Assembly (NCBI GenBank): GCA_030019205.1
Contig: JASEFH010000013.1
Location: forward strand, 1-64,000
Source of the DNA: Methanomicrobiales archaeon
GTDB lineage: Archaea > Halobacteriota > Methanomicrobia > Methanomicrobiales > JACTUA01
DNA: 64,000 nt
Reading direction: 5' to 3'
In this document: one piece after another, positions 34,414-42,974 of the stretch
Numbering within the stretch: position 1 is the first letter of the stretch
Layout: every line of letters begins with the position of its first letter
Program-made: the position numbers and the translations under genes
Notes under the pieces: model-generated
Told to the model about the DNA's origin: nothing
Databases searched by the model: none
Seen by the model: the letters and a program-made list of their open reading frames with translations, nothing else

Positions 34414-35088
34414 ATGGATGCGATCGTCGTCATGGCCAAGGCCCCCCAGCCGCACCGGGTGAAGACCCGCCTGATCCCGCCGCTGACGGGCGGGGAGGCG
34501 GCCCGGCTCTACCACGGTTTCCTGCTGGACAAACTGGACCAGGTGCTGCACGTCGGCAGCCCGGCCCACCGCGTCATCGCCTACACCCCGGACGACGCGG
34601 AACCCTTCTTCCGCGCTCTCGCAGGGAACCGCTACCGCCTGCTCCGCCAGGCAGGGGGAGACCTGGGAGAGCGGCTCTCCTCCGCTGCCGGATCTCTCTT
34701 CGCAGAAGGCTGCCGGCGGGTGCTGCTCCTGGACAGCGATACTCCGCACCTCCCGCCGGCGTACATCCAGAGCGGGCTCATGGCTCTGGAGAGATCCGAC
34801 GTCGTCATCGGCCCCTGCGACGATGGCGGCTACTACCTGGTGGGCATGCGGCGGCACACGCCCGCGCTCTTCCGCGGCATCCCCTGGAGCACGCCGGCCG
34901 TGACGGCCCGCACGATCCGGAGAGCCGGGCAGCTGGGACTGACGGTCGCCCTGCTGGATCGCTGGTTCGACGTGGACACGATCGCCGATCTCGTGCGCCT
35001 GAAGCGGGATCTGGAGTCGGGCGGGGACTCCGGTCAGTTCCCCTGCGTCCACACCCGCACCGCTCTGCTCGATCTGGATCTCCCCTGA
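34414..35088 (+). CDS. TIGR04282-type glycosyltransferase (DUF2064)
   Basis: A 224-residue nucleotidyl/glycosyltransferase-like protein with VVMAKAPQPHRVKTRL at the start, LLDSDTPHLPPAYI near 110 and GPCDDGGYYLVGM near 138. These identify the TIGR04282 (DUF2064) family. It pairs with the divergent TIGR04283 gene across a 227-base spacer containing a TATA-like CTATTAAACC. No arsenite methyltransferase or radical SAM gene is adjacent, so arsenosugar production is only a family-based suggestion. Confidence 0.87.
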   Translation: MDAIVVMAKAPQPHRVKTRLIPPLTGGEAARLYHGFLLDKLDQVLHVGSPAHRVIAYTPDDAEPFFRALAGNRYRLLRQAGGDLGERLSSAAGSLFAEGCRRVLLLDSDTPHLPPAYIQSGLMALERSDVVIGPCDDGGYYLVGMRRHTPALFRGIPWSTPAVTARTIRRAGQLGLTVALLDRWFDVDTIADLVRLKRDLESGGDSGQFPCVHTRTALLDLDLP

Positions 35089-35228
35089 CCGCCGCAGGGG
35101 CGTGGTCGGCCGTGCGGCTCCGATGCGGCGTTACAGGAGGAATCGGGTCGCCGATCGAACCAAAGACTAATATTCCGGGAGCATTCTAAGGGATGCCGGA
35201 CGATAACCGGTCACAGGAGTGCTGGACC

Positions 35229-35573
35229 ATGGCAGAGTACGAGTTGAGAGACGATTCGAGCGTAGGGGCGTTTGTGAGGGCCAGGATTCGGGATTTCGAG
35301 AGGGAGCATCCCGGGGGATCGGTGTATGTCGCCGACAACCGCGGGATGTGGGACGTGCGGTTCACCTACGGGCGGGGGAGCGATCAGCGGGGGACCGCGT
35401 ATATCGGCGCCCCCGAGGCCGTCGGGCAGGCGACCCGCCTCCGCTGGCCCCCGGGGCAGCGGGCGGATATCGACAGGATCACCTTCGAGAATACGGCCGG
35501 CCTCGAGGGGTTCATCCTGGCGGTACTGCGGTTCGAGAGCGGGGAGGAGAAGCCGAAGGCGACATCGATCTGA
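35229..35573 (+). CDS. Hypothetical soluble protein, 114 aa
   Basis: An alpha/beta protein of 114 residues: an N-terminal helix (SVGAFVRARIRDFEREH), strands (SVYVADNRGMWDVRFTYG), and an ITFENTAGLEGFILAVLRFE end. I do not recognise a family. ATG at 35229 is chosen because AGGAGTG precedes it by eight bases; an earlier ATG twelve codons up lacks a site. Codon usage is like its neighbours. Confidence 0.7.
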   Translation: MAEYELRDDSSVGAFVRARIRDFEREHPGGSVYVADNRGMWDVRFTYGRGSDQRGTAYIGAPEAVGQATRLRWPPGQRADIDRITFENTAGLEGFILAVLRFESGEEKPKATSI

Positions 35574-35611
35574 CCCCGCCCATCGGATCCCCGGGAGGTC
35601 CGTTTCGCCCG

Positions 35612-35815
35612 TCAGAGATTCCGCCACCTCCCGCGGGGCGGGCGGCCGCCTCCGCGGGAGGCCTGGCCTCCCATTCTCGCCACGCGTTCTCTCGTCTCTG
35701 CTGATGCCGTCTGCAGACCCCTCTTTCCGTGCGGGGCGTTTCCTCCGGCCCGTGCAACCCGCCGCCGGGTCTCGATGTCCGCGGATGCCAGGCCTCTTCT
35801 GGATCGCATTGTCAT
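35612..35815 (-). CDS. KGG-repeat stress-type small protein
   Basis: A 67-residue basic protein made of two KGG-type units: RRGLASADIETRRRVARAGG then KRGLQTASAETRERVARMGG. These match the short repeat of general-stress proteins such as GsiB and YciG. Such proteins are disordered and often stress-induced. The ATG at 35815 has GGAGG six bases upstream; the upstream in-frame sequence is not coding-like. It ends in an Arg/Gly-rich tail. Confidence 0.8.
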   Translation of the reverse strand: MTMRSRRGLASADIETRRRVARAGGNAPHGKRGLQTASAETRERVARMGGQASRGGGRPPRGRWRNL

Positions 35816-36234
35816 GCCGCTCCTCCCGGGTGCCGCCAGCGTGCCGGGGGATGGGGGCTGGCGGGCATCCCCGTTCACTCCTGTTCCGATCGCGCTCCCG
35901 GCGGGAACCGCGGCGCACCGGGTGAGTCCACCCTCTCCCGCGGCATGCGGGCCCCGGCAACGGCCGGCGATCCGTTCCCGCCTCTCTTCCCTCCGGGCGG
36001 GATCCGGTCAGGTCCAACCCCCCGGGGCTCTGCCGATTGTCCATGCCGGTATAAAGCGTTATCGGCCGCATTCCAGAAAACGGGATGAAACCTGCCCTTT
36101 TACAGGATCGGCCCGTTCGGCGCGCCCGATGCGGAATGCGGGCGAGAATACCCCTCTGGCGAGGGCGGGGGGGACCGTGACGGGAGTCGCGCCCAGGATC
36201 AGGGTTTATGGGTGCGGGCGACCACCTCTCCTGC
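35816..36234. other. Spacer between KGG and HD genes
   Basis: About 420 bases of GC-rich DNA without a recognisable gene. GGTATAAAGCG near 36049 is a TATA-like element on either strand (minus strand CGCTTTATACC), a possible promoter for the KGG gene or the HD-domain gene. Confidence 0.4.
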
Positions 36235-36783
36235 ATGAACGCCGATGAAGCCCGGAGACTGCTCTTTCAGTACGTGCAGAAGGAGAGCCTGATCAGGCAC
36301 TCCCTTGCCACCGCCGCGATCCTGCGGCGGGTGGGGGAGCACCTGGGCCAGGATGCGGAGCGGTGGGAGGTGATCGGGATCCTGCACGACATCGACTACG
36401 AGGTGGTCGGGGGGGACATGCAGCGGCACGGCGCCGTGGGTGCCGGGATCCTGCGGGAGCACGGGGTGGATGCGGATATCGCGGAGGCGGTGCGGCGCCA
36501 CAACGATATGGTCTGCGGCAGTTCCGATGCGCCGCTCGATACCGCGCTCCAGGCCGCCGACAATATCTCCGGGCTGATCATCGCCGCCGCGATGGTGAAG
36601 GGCGGGGCGATCTCCGGGGTCAGGGCGGACACGGTTGCCAAGAAGATGAAGGAGAAGGCGTTTGCCGCCGGGTGCCGCCGGGAGAAGGTGCGGGAGATCG
36701 AGCGGCTGATGGATCTTGCCACCTTCTACCGCCTGGCAGTCGAGGCGCTGCAGGGGATAAAATCCGATCTCGGGCTCCACTGA
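36235..36783 (+). CDS. HD-domain hydrolase
   Basis: A 182-residue HD-superfamily protein. The metal ligands are H in LIRHSLATA, HD in GILHDIDYE, H in MQRHG and the later RRHND. These proteins are phosphohydrolases, often acting on nucleotides. ATG at 36235 directly precedes NADEARRLLF, the usual start of the family; ATG at 36208 adds nine residues and cannot be excluded. Substrate unknown. Confidence 0.88.
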   Translation: MNADEARRLLFQYVQKESLIRHSLATAAILRRVGEHLGQDAERWEVIGILHDIDYEVVGGDMQRHGAVGAGILREHGVDADIAEAVRRHNDMVCGSSDAPLDTALQAADNISGLIIAAAMVKGGAISGVRADTVAKKMKEKAFAAGCRREKVREIERLMDLATFYRLAVEALQGIKSDLGLH

Positions 36784-36991
36784 CACGGCATGCCCGCCAT
36801 CGAACCGCCCTGATGACGAAGATCGGGGGACAGGCCGTGCCCGTCTGCGGGAGACGCTGCGGGCGGGAGAAGGGGGCACCGGAAGGGTTCCCTCCGATCC
36901 CTGCCATCTCCCGTTCCCCATACCCGCCCGCGGGGGGAGGGGGAACGCGCCCTCTCATCCCCCGATTCCCCTCCGCTGCGCGACAGGCCCG

Positions 36992-38923
36992 TCAGCAGAA
37001 CCGGTGAGGGGCGGGTGACTGCCGGGACGGCTGCTGCTGGGTGATGCAGTGGAGGGTGCCCAGCCCCCGGACCATCGCCCGGCCGTCGATGCCCACCACC
37101 TTCCGGGAGGGGAAGACGCCCTGCAGGATCTCGAGCGCCCGGCGGTCGTTCCGATGCCCGAACGTCGGGACCAGGACGACGGTGTTGCCGATGTAGAAGT
37201 TGGCGTAACTGGCGGGAAGCCGCTCCTCGTCGCCGACGCGGCCGGGCATCGGCAGGGGGACGACCGTGAACGGGTTATTGTCCTGGTCCCGCGCCCGCCG
37301 CAGGATCGCGTGGTTCTCCTCCAGGATCGCGTGGTTCGCGTCTCCCGCATCCTCCTCCCGCGCGCAGACGACGGTGTTCGGTCCGACGAACCGCGCGATG
37401 TCGTCGATGTGGCCGTCGGTGTCGTCCCCGGCGATCCCCTCTTTGAGCCAGACGATCCTTGATACTCCGAGGTACTCCTGGAGGTAGCCTTCGATCTCCC
37501 CGCGGGAGAGGCAGGGATTGCGGTTCGGGTTGAGGAGGCACTGCTCTGTCGTCAGGACGGTGCCCCGCCCGTTCACCTCGATGGACCCGCCCTCGAGCAC
37601 GATATCGGGGCGGAATGCCATAAGACGCAGCTCCCGGTTGATCTTGGCGGGAACGTGCGTGTCCCGCATCAGTTCCGGGTATTTCTCCCCCCAGGCGTTG
37701 AAGATCCAGTCGACCATCGCGAGACGGCCCCCCTCCCGGTTGACGACGAACGTGGGGCCGTAGTCGCGGAACCAGACGTCCGCGTAGCCCAGGACATGGA
37801 AACGGATCCGATCGAGCGGGACGCCCGCTCCGCCCAGCAGCCCCCGCACCCGCTCCTCCATGGCGGGATCGCCGACGAGGAGCTCCACGCGCTCTCCCGT
37901 GCTGACGGCTTTTACGATGGCGGCATACGCCCGTTCGACCTCCCCGAGATCCGGGAACGTGGTGCTGTCGTGCGGCCAGGCAAGCCAGACGGCATCGTGC
38001 CGCTCCCATTCCGCCGGCATACGGTAGCCCTGCTTACGGGGCGTCCCCGCACGGTCCCGCACGGGGACCGCGCCGCCCGCCGGAACCAGCGGCAGGTAGG
38101 TCGCCGGGCAGCGGTTCTCCAGGAATCCCCAGCCCTCCCGCACCTGCCGGTTCATGCCGAGATCGAGATCGGCGATCAGGATCCCCTCCTCCGTGCCGCC
38201 CCGTGCGAGCACCTTCCCGAACGCGTCGCAGACGAACGAGCTCCCCCAGAAGAGGATCTCGCCCTCCCGCCCCACGCGGTTGACGGCGGCGACGTGGATG
38301 CCGTTGGCAATCGCGTGCCCCCGCTGGACGGTCTCCCAGGCCTCGCGCCAGTCGCCCTCCGGGGGCTCCAGGCCCCGGATCCTCCCGATGGCGGTGGGGT
38401 AGAAGATGATGTCCGCCCCCATCAGGGTGACCGCCCGGGCCGCCTCGGGGAACCACTGGTCGTAGCAGATGAGCACGGCAAACCGCCCGAACTCCGTGCT
38501 GTAGACCTCGTAGCGCTCTCCCGCCCGGAAGTAGCGCTTCTCGTAGAAGAGGGGATCGCACGGAACGTGCACCTTGCGGTAGACGGGCAGGATGCACCCG
38601 TCGGTATCGACGACCGCCACCGCGTTGTAGCCGCCCTCCCCCGCACGCTCGTAGAGGGGGACGACGATCACCGCGTGGTGCTCCCGTGCGAGGGCGGCGA
38701 ACGCCTCCGTGGACTCCCCGGGGATGGACTCGGCGTACCGGGCGGCATCCGCCGACGCGGACTGCGGGAAGTAGGGGGTGCGGTAGAGTTCCGGGAGGCA
38801 GAGGATCTCCGCCCCCTGCTCCAGGGCGGACGCCGCGTAGCGCAGGGTCTTCTCCAGGTTCTTCTCGAGATCCTCCGATACGGCCGTCTGGACAAGTCCG
38901 ATTCGAACTGTGCGGGCATTCAT
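36992..38923 (-). CDS. aguB-aguA: Fused N-carbamoylputrescine amidase / agmatine deiminase
   Basis: One continuous 643-residue frame with two complete enzymes. Residues 1 to about 280 are AguB, a nitrilase-fold amidase with Glu in LPELYRTPYF, Lys in YRKVHVP and Cys in LICYDQWFPE. A linker of about 20 residues (AGGAVPVRDRAGTPRKQGYR) leads to AguA, residues about 302-643, with WFRDYGPTF, LEGGSIEVNG, DDTDGHIDDIA and the catalytic Cys in GLGTLHCITQQ. Together they convert agmatine through N-carbamoylputrescine to putrescine. An internal ATG at 38020, preceded by AGGG, sits where free AguA proteins begin, so a separate AguA could also be made. Confidence 0.92.
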   Translation of the reverse strand: MNARTVRIGLVQTAVSEDLEKNLEKTLRYAASALEQGAEILCLPELYRTPYFPQSASADAARYAESIPGESTEAFAALAREHHAVIVVPLYERAGEGGYNAVAVVDTDGCILPVYRKVHVPCDPLFYEKRYFRAGERYEVYSTEFGRFAVLICYDQWFPEAARAVTLMGADIIFYPTAIGRIRGLEPPEGDWREAWETVQRGHAIANGIHVAAVNRVGREGEILFWGSSFVCDAFGKVLARGGTEEGILIADLDLGMNRQVREGWGFLENRCPATYLPLVPAGGAVPVRDRAGTPRKQGYRMPAEWERHDAVWLAWPHDSTTFPDLGEVERAYAAIVKAVSTGERVELLVGDPAMEERVRGLLGGAGVPLDRIRFHVLGYADVWFRDYGPTFVVNREGGRLAMVDWIFNAWGEKYPELMRDTHVPAKINRELRLMAFRPDIVLEGGSIEVNGRGTVLTTEQCLLNPNRNPCLSRGEIEGYLQEYLGVSRIVWLKEGIAGDDTDGHIDDIARFVGPNTVVCAREEDAGDANHAILEENHAILRRARDQDNNPFTVVPLPMPGRVGDEERLPASYANFYIGNTVVLVPTFGHRNDRRALEILQGVFPSRKVVGIDGRAMVRGLGTLHCITQQQPSRQSPAPHRFC

Positions 38924-38979
38924 AGGGTTTCCATCCATGGGCGATCCCACCGCGGCGCGGCAGACGTCGCGGGAGCGCG

Positions 38980-39396
38980 TCAGGGCTTCTTCTCCAGGAA
39001 CGCGTGCGCCTTCATCAGCACATCCCGGGTGTTCTGGAACGTGGCCTGGGCCAGGGCCTTGTCGTAGGGCAGCCACTTGTAGCCGATATGCTCGAAGGAG
39101 AGGACCACGTCCGCCTGGTCGGTCTCCATCAGGAAGTAGACCACCTCCTTGTAGACCGTGCGACCGCGGGCGCGGAAGAAGTAGTTGATCTCCTCGCGGA
39201 ACCCGGGGACGAAGCGGGCGTCCGCGATCCCCGTCTCCTCCCGCAGTTCGCGGACAGCGGCCTCTTCTCCGCTCTCCCCGCGCTTTGCGTGCCCTTTCAC
39301 CAGATCCCAGTGCCCGGCCTCGTACTGCAGCAGGAGATAGAGCCGCCCGTCGGCATTTCGGACTACGACGGCACCATAGGATCTCTCTCGGGGCAT
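38980..39396 (-). CDS. Nudix hydrolase (Ap4A hydrolase-like)
   Basis: A 138-residue Nudix protein. The Nudix box GHAKRGESGEEAAVRELREETGI spans about residues 34-56 with all metal-binding Glu residues. The N-terminal SYGAVVVRNADG, the GHWDLVKGH strand and a C-terminal FEHIGYKWLPYDKAL fit diadenosine tetraphosphate hydrolases. It probably cleans up dinucleoside polyphosphates (inference from subfamily). Confidence 0.9.
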   Translation of the reverse strand: MPRERSYGAVVVRNADGRLYLLLQYEAGHWDLVKGHAKRGESGEEAAVRELREETGIADARFVPGFREEINYFFRARGRTVYKEVVYFLMETDQADVVLSFEHIGYKWLPYDKALAQATFQNTRDVLMKAHAFLEKKP

Positions 39397-39420
39397 GCAG
39401 GGTCGTCTCCCGGCGGGGAG

Positions 39421-40023
39421 TCAGGGCGATGGGCTCTCCAGCTCTCGCTGTACTATTCGGAACTCTTCTTCAAGTCTTTTTCGATACGAGGGGTTATACA
39501 GCCCCGCCGCCGGGTGCAGGGCCGGCACGATCCGCAGGCGGCGGCCGAAGAGATCCGCGGTGAAGACTCTGCCCGTCACGTCCGTGATGCGCTCGAACTC
39601 GACCGGGATCCGCCCCAGGATGTAGCGGGCGGAGTGCCGCCCCAGCGTGACCAGAATCTCGGGCGAGACGAGCTCGATCTGGCGGTCGAGGTAGGGGGAG
39701 CAGATCTCGATCTCGCAGGCCCGGGGATCCCGGTTCCCCGGCGGGCGGTGCTTGACGACGTTGCCGATGAACACGTCCCCGCGGGAGAGTCCGATTCCCT
39801 GCAGGAGGGAATCGAGAACCGCCCCCGCCCGCCCGACGAACGGGCGTCCGCTCTCGTCTTCGCGCTCCCCCGGCGCCTCCCCGACGAGCATCAGGCGGGC
39901 CTCGAGGCTGCCCTCACCGGGGACCGCCTGGCGGGCCGTCTTCCAGAGCGGGCACTTGCGGCACCCGCGGATCTCCCCGGCGAGGGCGGCCATCTGCTCC
40001 CCGCGGGACGGTATCGGCGGCAT
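39421..40023 (-). CDS. Family 4 uracil-DNA glycosylase with altered Fe-S ligand
   Basis: A 200-residue family 4 UDG that removes uracil from DNA. It shows GCRKCPLWKTA (first two cluster cysteines), GEAPGEREDESGRPFVGRAG (catalytic loop) and ALHPAA near the C-terminus. The third cluster cysteine, normally in VKCRPPxNR, is His here (VKHRPPGNR), while an extra Cys occurs twelve residues on (RACEIEIC). Cluster binding may use His or the extra Cys. ATG at 40023 directly follows GAGGAG. Confidence 0.9.
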   Translation of the reverse strand: MPPIPSRGEQMAALAGEIRGCRKCPLWKTARQAVPGEGSLEARLMLVGEAPGEREDESGRPFVGRAGAVLDSLLQGIGLSRGDVFIGNVVKHRPPGNRDPRACEIEICSPYLDRQIELVSPEILVTLGRHSARYILGRIPVEFERITDVTGRVFTADLFGRRLRIVPALHPAAGLYNPSYRKRLEEEFRIVQRELESPSP

Positions 40024-40029
40024 CTCCTC

Positions 40030-40797
40030 TCACCTATACAGAGGATGGAGGTTTATACTCTTCTCTCCCTTCCCCCGTTCACCCGCAGCGGGGATCGCCG
40101 CCTGCCGCCCGTCCAGGATCCGCCGATCGACGACGGCAAGCGCGGGGCTCACCGTATAGACCAGGGGCAGGGCGGTCGGCAGGTCGATCCGGGCGATCGC
40201 ATCGGGCGGTATCCGCTCCAGGCGGAGGATCAGCGCCCGCAGAGTGGTGCGGTGGGAGACCACGATCACGTTCCTGCCGCCCCGCAGCGCGGGGGCGATC
40301 CCGTCGCGCCAGCAGGGGAGGAGTCGGTAGAGGGCGTCCTCGAGCGACTCCGCGGAGGGGATCCGGTCCGGGTCCAGGTGCGCGTACCGGGGATCGTGCA
40401 GCGGGTGGCGGGGATCGGTCTGCGGCAGCGGCGGGGGGCGGGCGTCGAACGCGTTCCGCCACCGCTCCACCGCGCTCCGCCCGAACTCGCGGTAGAGGTC
40501 CTGCCGGGTCCGCCCCTCCAGCAGCCCGTAGTGCCGCTCGTTCAGCCGCCAAGAGCAGCAGACGGGCAGGTGCGGGCAGTCCAGGGCGGCGGTCACGATC
40601 GCGAGGGTCCGCACCGCCCGCTTCAGCACCGAGGCGAACCCGCAGTGCGGGACGATGCCCCCCTCCCGGATGCGGGCGGCAGCCGTCTCGGATTCCCGCA
40701 CGCCGCGTTCGGAGAGATCGGGATCCGCCCACCCGCTCAGCCGCCCCTCCGCATTCCACGCGCTCTCCCCGTGGCGGAGCAGGATCAGGTGCGCCAT
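40030..40797 (-). CDS. 2,3-bisphosphoglycerate-dependent phosphoglycerate mutase-like
   Basis: A 255-residue histidine phosphatase superfamily protein. The RHGESAWNAEGRLSGWADPDLSE run carries the catalytic His, and the middle has LNERHYGLLEGR, which is specific for dPGM-type mutases. The second catalytic His is in VVSHRTTLRAL. The 3' end lies six bases before the UDG gene. Methanogens often also have a cofactor-independent enzyme, so physiological role is not certain. Confidence 0.88.
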   Translation of the reverse strand: MAHLILLRHGESAWNAEGRLSGWADPDLSERGVRESETAAARIREGGIVPHCGFASVLKRAVRTLAIVTAALDCPHLPVCCSWRLNERHYGLLEGRTRQDLYREFGRSAVERWRNAFDARPPPLPQTDPRHPLHDPRYAHLDPDRIPSAESLEDALYRLLPCWRDGIAPALRGGRNVIVVSHRTTLRALILRLERIPPDAIARIDLPTALPLVYTVSPALAVVDRRILDGRQAAIPAAGERGKGEKSINLHPLYR

Positions 40798-40828
40798 GCA
40801 CCTCCCCCGGAGGGGCGATGGCCGCCGT

Positions 40829-41659
40829 CTACTCTCTCCCGCCATACCGCTGCACGTGCTCCCGGGCCTTCCGGTATCTCCCGTCCCGATCCCCGCCGAT
40901 CGACGCACCCGTCCGCCCGTAGAACCTCCAGTCCTCCCCGACGGGGCAGACCGCGATGCAGATGCCGCAGGGCGAGACGCCTCTGCGGTTCAGCGCGGCG
41001 CTTCTGGCAGCGCAGGCCCGCCGGTCCGTCAGGCTCTCGGGATACTCCCCGCCCTCCAGCGCATGCGCCGGGCAGAGCCGCACGCACTGCAGGCAGCGGG
41101 TGCAGAGGTCGCCCGGGAGGATCGGATCCGGCGGGATCTCCGCCGCGGTGAAGACGGACCCGAAGCGGACCCTCGGGCCGTACTGCGGCGTGAGGAGGGT
41201 GTTGTTCACCCCGAACGTCCCCAGCCCCGCGAGGAAGGCGGCATGCCGCTGCGAGAAGAAGGCGATCGGGTTGTTCAGGAGCGCCTCGACGCCCGCATAC
41301 CCGTCCCGGGGAACGAAGACGGAGGGATGGCCCTGCTCGTTCAGGAATGCGGCCAGCCGGTACGTGTACTGGTCCAGGTGCGCGTTCACCGCGGTGTAGA
41401 GCTCGCGGTAGTAGATGGAGGGGGCCGTCTCGACCACCGGCAGGTGGACGGGCAGGCCGATCACGACCACCGAGCGGGCCTCGGGGAAGATGGACTGCGG
41501 GAAGAACTCCGGCGGCACCCAGGGCTCGAACGGCGGATCCTCCCAGCGCTCCACGTTCGCCACCCCGACGAGGGGGATCTCCATCCGGCGGCAGCGGCGC
41601 CGGAGGGACCGCTTCAGATCGGCACGCATATCCTCAGGTACTCGTACGCAGCCTCCCAT
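40829..41659 (-). CDS. 4Fe-4S protein, epoxyqueuosine reductase-like
   Basis: A 276-residue protein with an N-terminal domain like QueG (PEARSVVVIGLPVHLP, HLDQYTYRLAAFL, GLGTFGVNNTLLTPQYGPRVRFG). It ends in ferredoxin motifs CTRCLQCVRLCP and CGICIAVCP. QueG itself is a cobalamin enzyme; this protein is shorter than QueG and lacks the HEAT-like tail. It may be a related oxidoreductase rather than an epoxyqueuosine reductase. ATG at 41659 is one choice; further upstream in-frame ATGs enter the AT-rich region. Confidence 0.8.
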   Translation of the reverse strand: MGGCVRVPEDMRADLKRSLRRRCRRMEIPLVGVANVERWEDPPFEPWVPPEFFPQSIFPEARSVVVIGLPVHLPVVETAPSIYYRELYTAVNAHLDQYTYRLAAFLNEQGHPSVFVPRDGYAGVEALLNNPIAFFSQRHAAFLAGLGTFGVNNTLLTPQYGPRVRFGSVFTAAEIPPDPILPGDLCTRCLQCVRLCPAHALEGGEYPESLTDRRACAARSAALNRRGVSPCGICIAVCPVGEDWRFYGRTGASIGGDRDGRYRKAREHVQRYGGRE

Positions 41660-41966
41660 AATCGTATCCGCGTAATACGGAATCTGAACAATGACCATGT
41701 GATGGTGTAAGGGAGAGTTTGAGGGGCAGAATAATGCACTGAATGCCATCAGGGATCCCATGGATTTCATCGATCGTCATTACGAAGTTCCGATTACCCG
41801 TGGTCTCAACAGGTTCATCATCGGCTAATGGGACATCGTTGTTCCCATAGAAGATGGGACACGTTTAACAGCATATTACGCACCCCTTCAAATGCCTAAT
41901 ACTCTGCAAAGCCATGCAACACAATCTTTATTGTTCGTTATGTAGATTACCCAAAACGGTGCGAGT
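41660..41966. other. Left edge of AT-rich island
   Basis: Composition falls from GC-rich to AT-rich within this spacer, from about 41690 on. No gene is seen. CAATCTTTATTGTTCG near 41927 may hold the TATA element of the following gene. Confidence 0.4.
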
Positions 41967-42875
41967 ATGTCTGGATTGCGAGATTGGTTGTTGGGAAAGT
42001 GTAGCGATCCTGTTGAACAGTATCTCCTTGAAGTATACAAAGGACTGCGTTATCATGCTACTTGGGAGCCGAATAGTCCATTGGAAGTGGGAGATATTGG
42101 GACTGTAAAGAACAATCAGTTTATATACGAATCGGACCTCGAATCGAAAGGAATCGATTTTAAAATTCGTAAAGATCGAACAAAAGGGGATATGTTTTAT
42201 GCGTCAGAAGGTGGAGTGAACTTCTTCGCAAAAGCTGCAGGAAACGCCAATATCATAAAGGGGTTGCTGGGTGGAGTAGAAGCAGATTTCGCGATTCAAT
42301 TTAAAAGAAAAAACGCGACGTATCTATCCCTCGGAGAGACGTTAACCCACTCCATTCGCGATCAACATGCCGTGGCAAAAGAAATCGAACAAAGATATCA
42401 TGATGGGAAATGGGAATCAAATTGGGCTGTCGTTACGGAGCTGATTGAGGCGAAAAACGGCATCATTCTGATATCTGGAGAGAAAGAGTCCAGTGTGGGA
42501 TTAAATCTTGCAGGCGAAGGGAAAATCCCCTACACCGACATTAATCTTGCTAACGCAAAGGTAGGTCTGCAATTAGTGGGAGGCCATTCCCTATTTCGTA
42601 AATTCTGTACTTGTGAAGGAATCACCCCCCTTCTTAAAATTTTCCAGATGGAAGAGCAGATACAAACGACGAAGCAACCGCTGAGATATTCAGGATATAA
42701 GGGGGCGCACATAGATTATGCGAGAGAAAATGGCAGTACATTTACAATCCCGGGGGAAACCAGGGTGGATCGGCGTATGCACTCCAACGAGGCGAAATTT
42801 AAACCTATAGAAACAAAGGCGAAATTTGTTGAAAAGGAACTTGATGTATCGCAGTTTACATCCTATACAGTTTAA
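41967..42875 (+). CDS. Orphan AT-rich protein; possible pore-forming (gasdermin-like) fold
   Basis: A 302-residue soluble protein not assigned to any family. It is visibly AT-rich in codon choice, unlike all neighbours, which suggests recent transfer. Predicted order: short helix with Cys12, strands (about 40-75), a strand-helix-strand block VEADFAIQFKRKNATYLSL / helix / NWAVVTELIEAKNGIILISG, then SSVGLNLAG and an EGITPLLKIF segment. The VVTELIEAK...ESSVGLNLAG pattern recalls the strand pair of gasdermin N-domains (VVTEVL...GSGRFSLPG in human GSDMD). This is a weak visual resemblance, not a demonstrated homology. No protease gene, usual beside bacterial gasdermins, is adjacent. GGTG lies before the ATG. 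Confidence 0.75.
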   Translation: MSGLRDWLLGKCSDPVEQYLLEVYKGLRYHATWEPNSPLEVGDIGTVKNNQFIYESDLESKGIDFKIRKDRTKGDMFYASEGGVNFFAKAAGNANIIKGLLGGVEADFAIQFKRKNATYLSLGETLTHSIRDQHAVAKEIEQRYHDGKWESNWAVVTELIEAKNGIILISGEKESSVGLNLAGEGKIPYTDINLANAKVGLQLVGGHSLFRKFCTCEGITPLLKIFQMEEQIQTTKQPLRYSGYKGAHIDYARENGSTFTIPGETRVDRRMHSNEAKFKPIETKAKFVEKELDVSQFTSYTV

Positions 42876-42883
42876 ATCCTATA
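42852..42883 (+). repeat. Tandem 16-base duplication at gene end
   Basis: CAGTTTACATCCTATA is followed directly by CAGTTTAAATCCTATA, 15 of 16 bases identical. The first copy encodes the protein's last residues and the second contains the stop codon. It may be a replication slip or the scar of an insertion boundary. Confidence 0.85.
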
Positions 42884-42890
42884 TATAGGA
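42877..42890. repeat. 14-base perfect palindrome
   Basis: TCCTATATATAGGA begins two bases after the stop codon of the orphan gene and overlaps the tandem duplication. It could be an operator/promoter element or part of a boundary structure. Confidence 0.6.
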
Positions 42891-42974
42891 GAGATTGTTC
42901 ATTCATCGATTGGGCAAGTATGTGATCCGCGGCCAAACTTGCCCAGTCTCGCTAACGCAGGGGTGGAGCCAATA

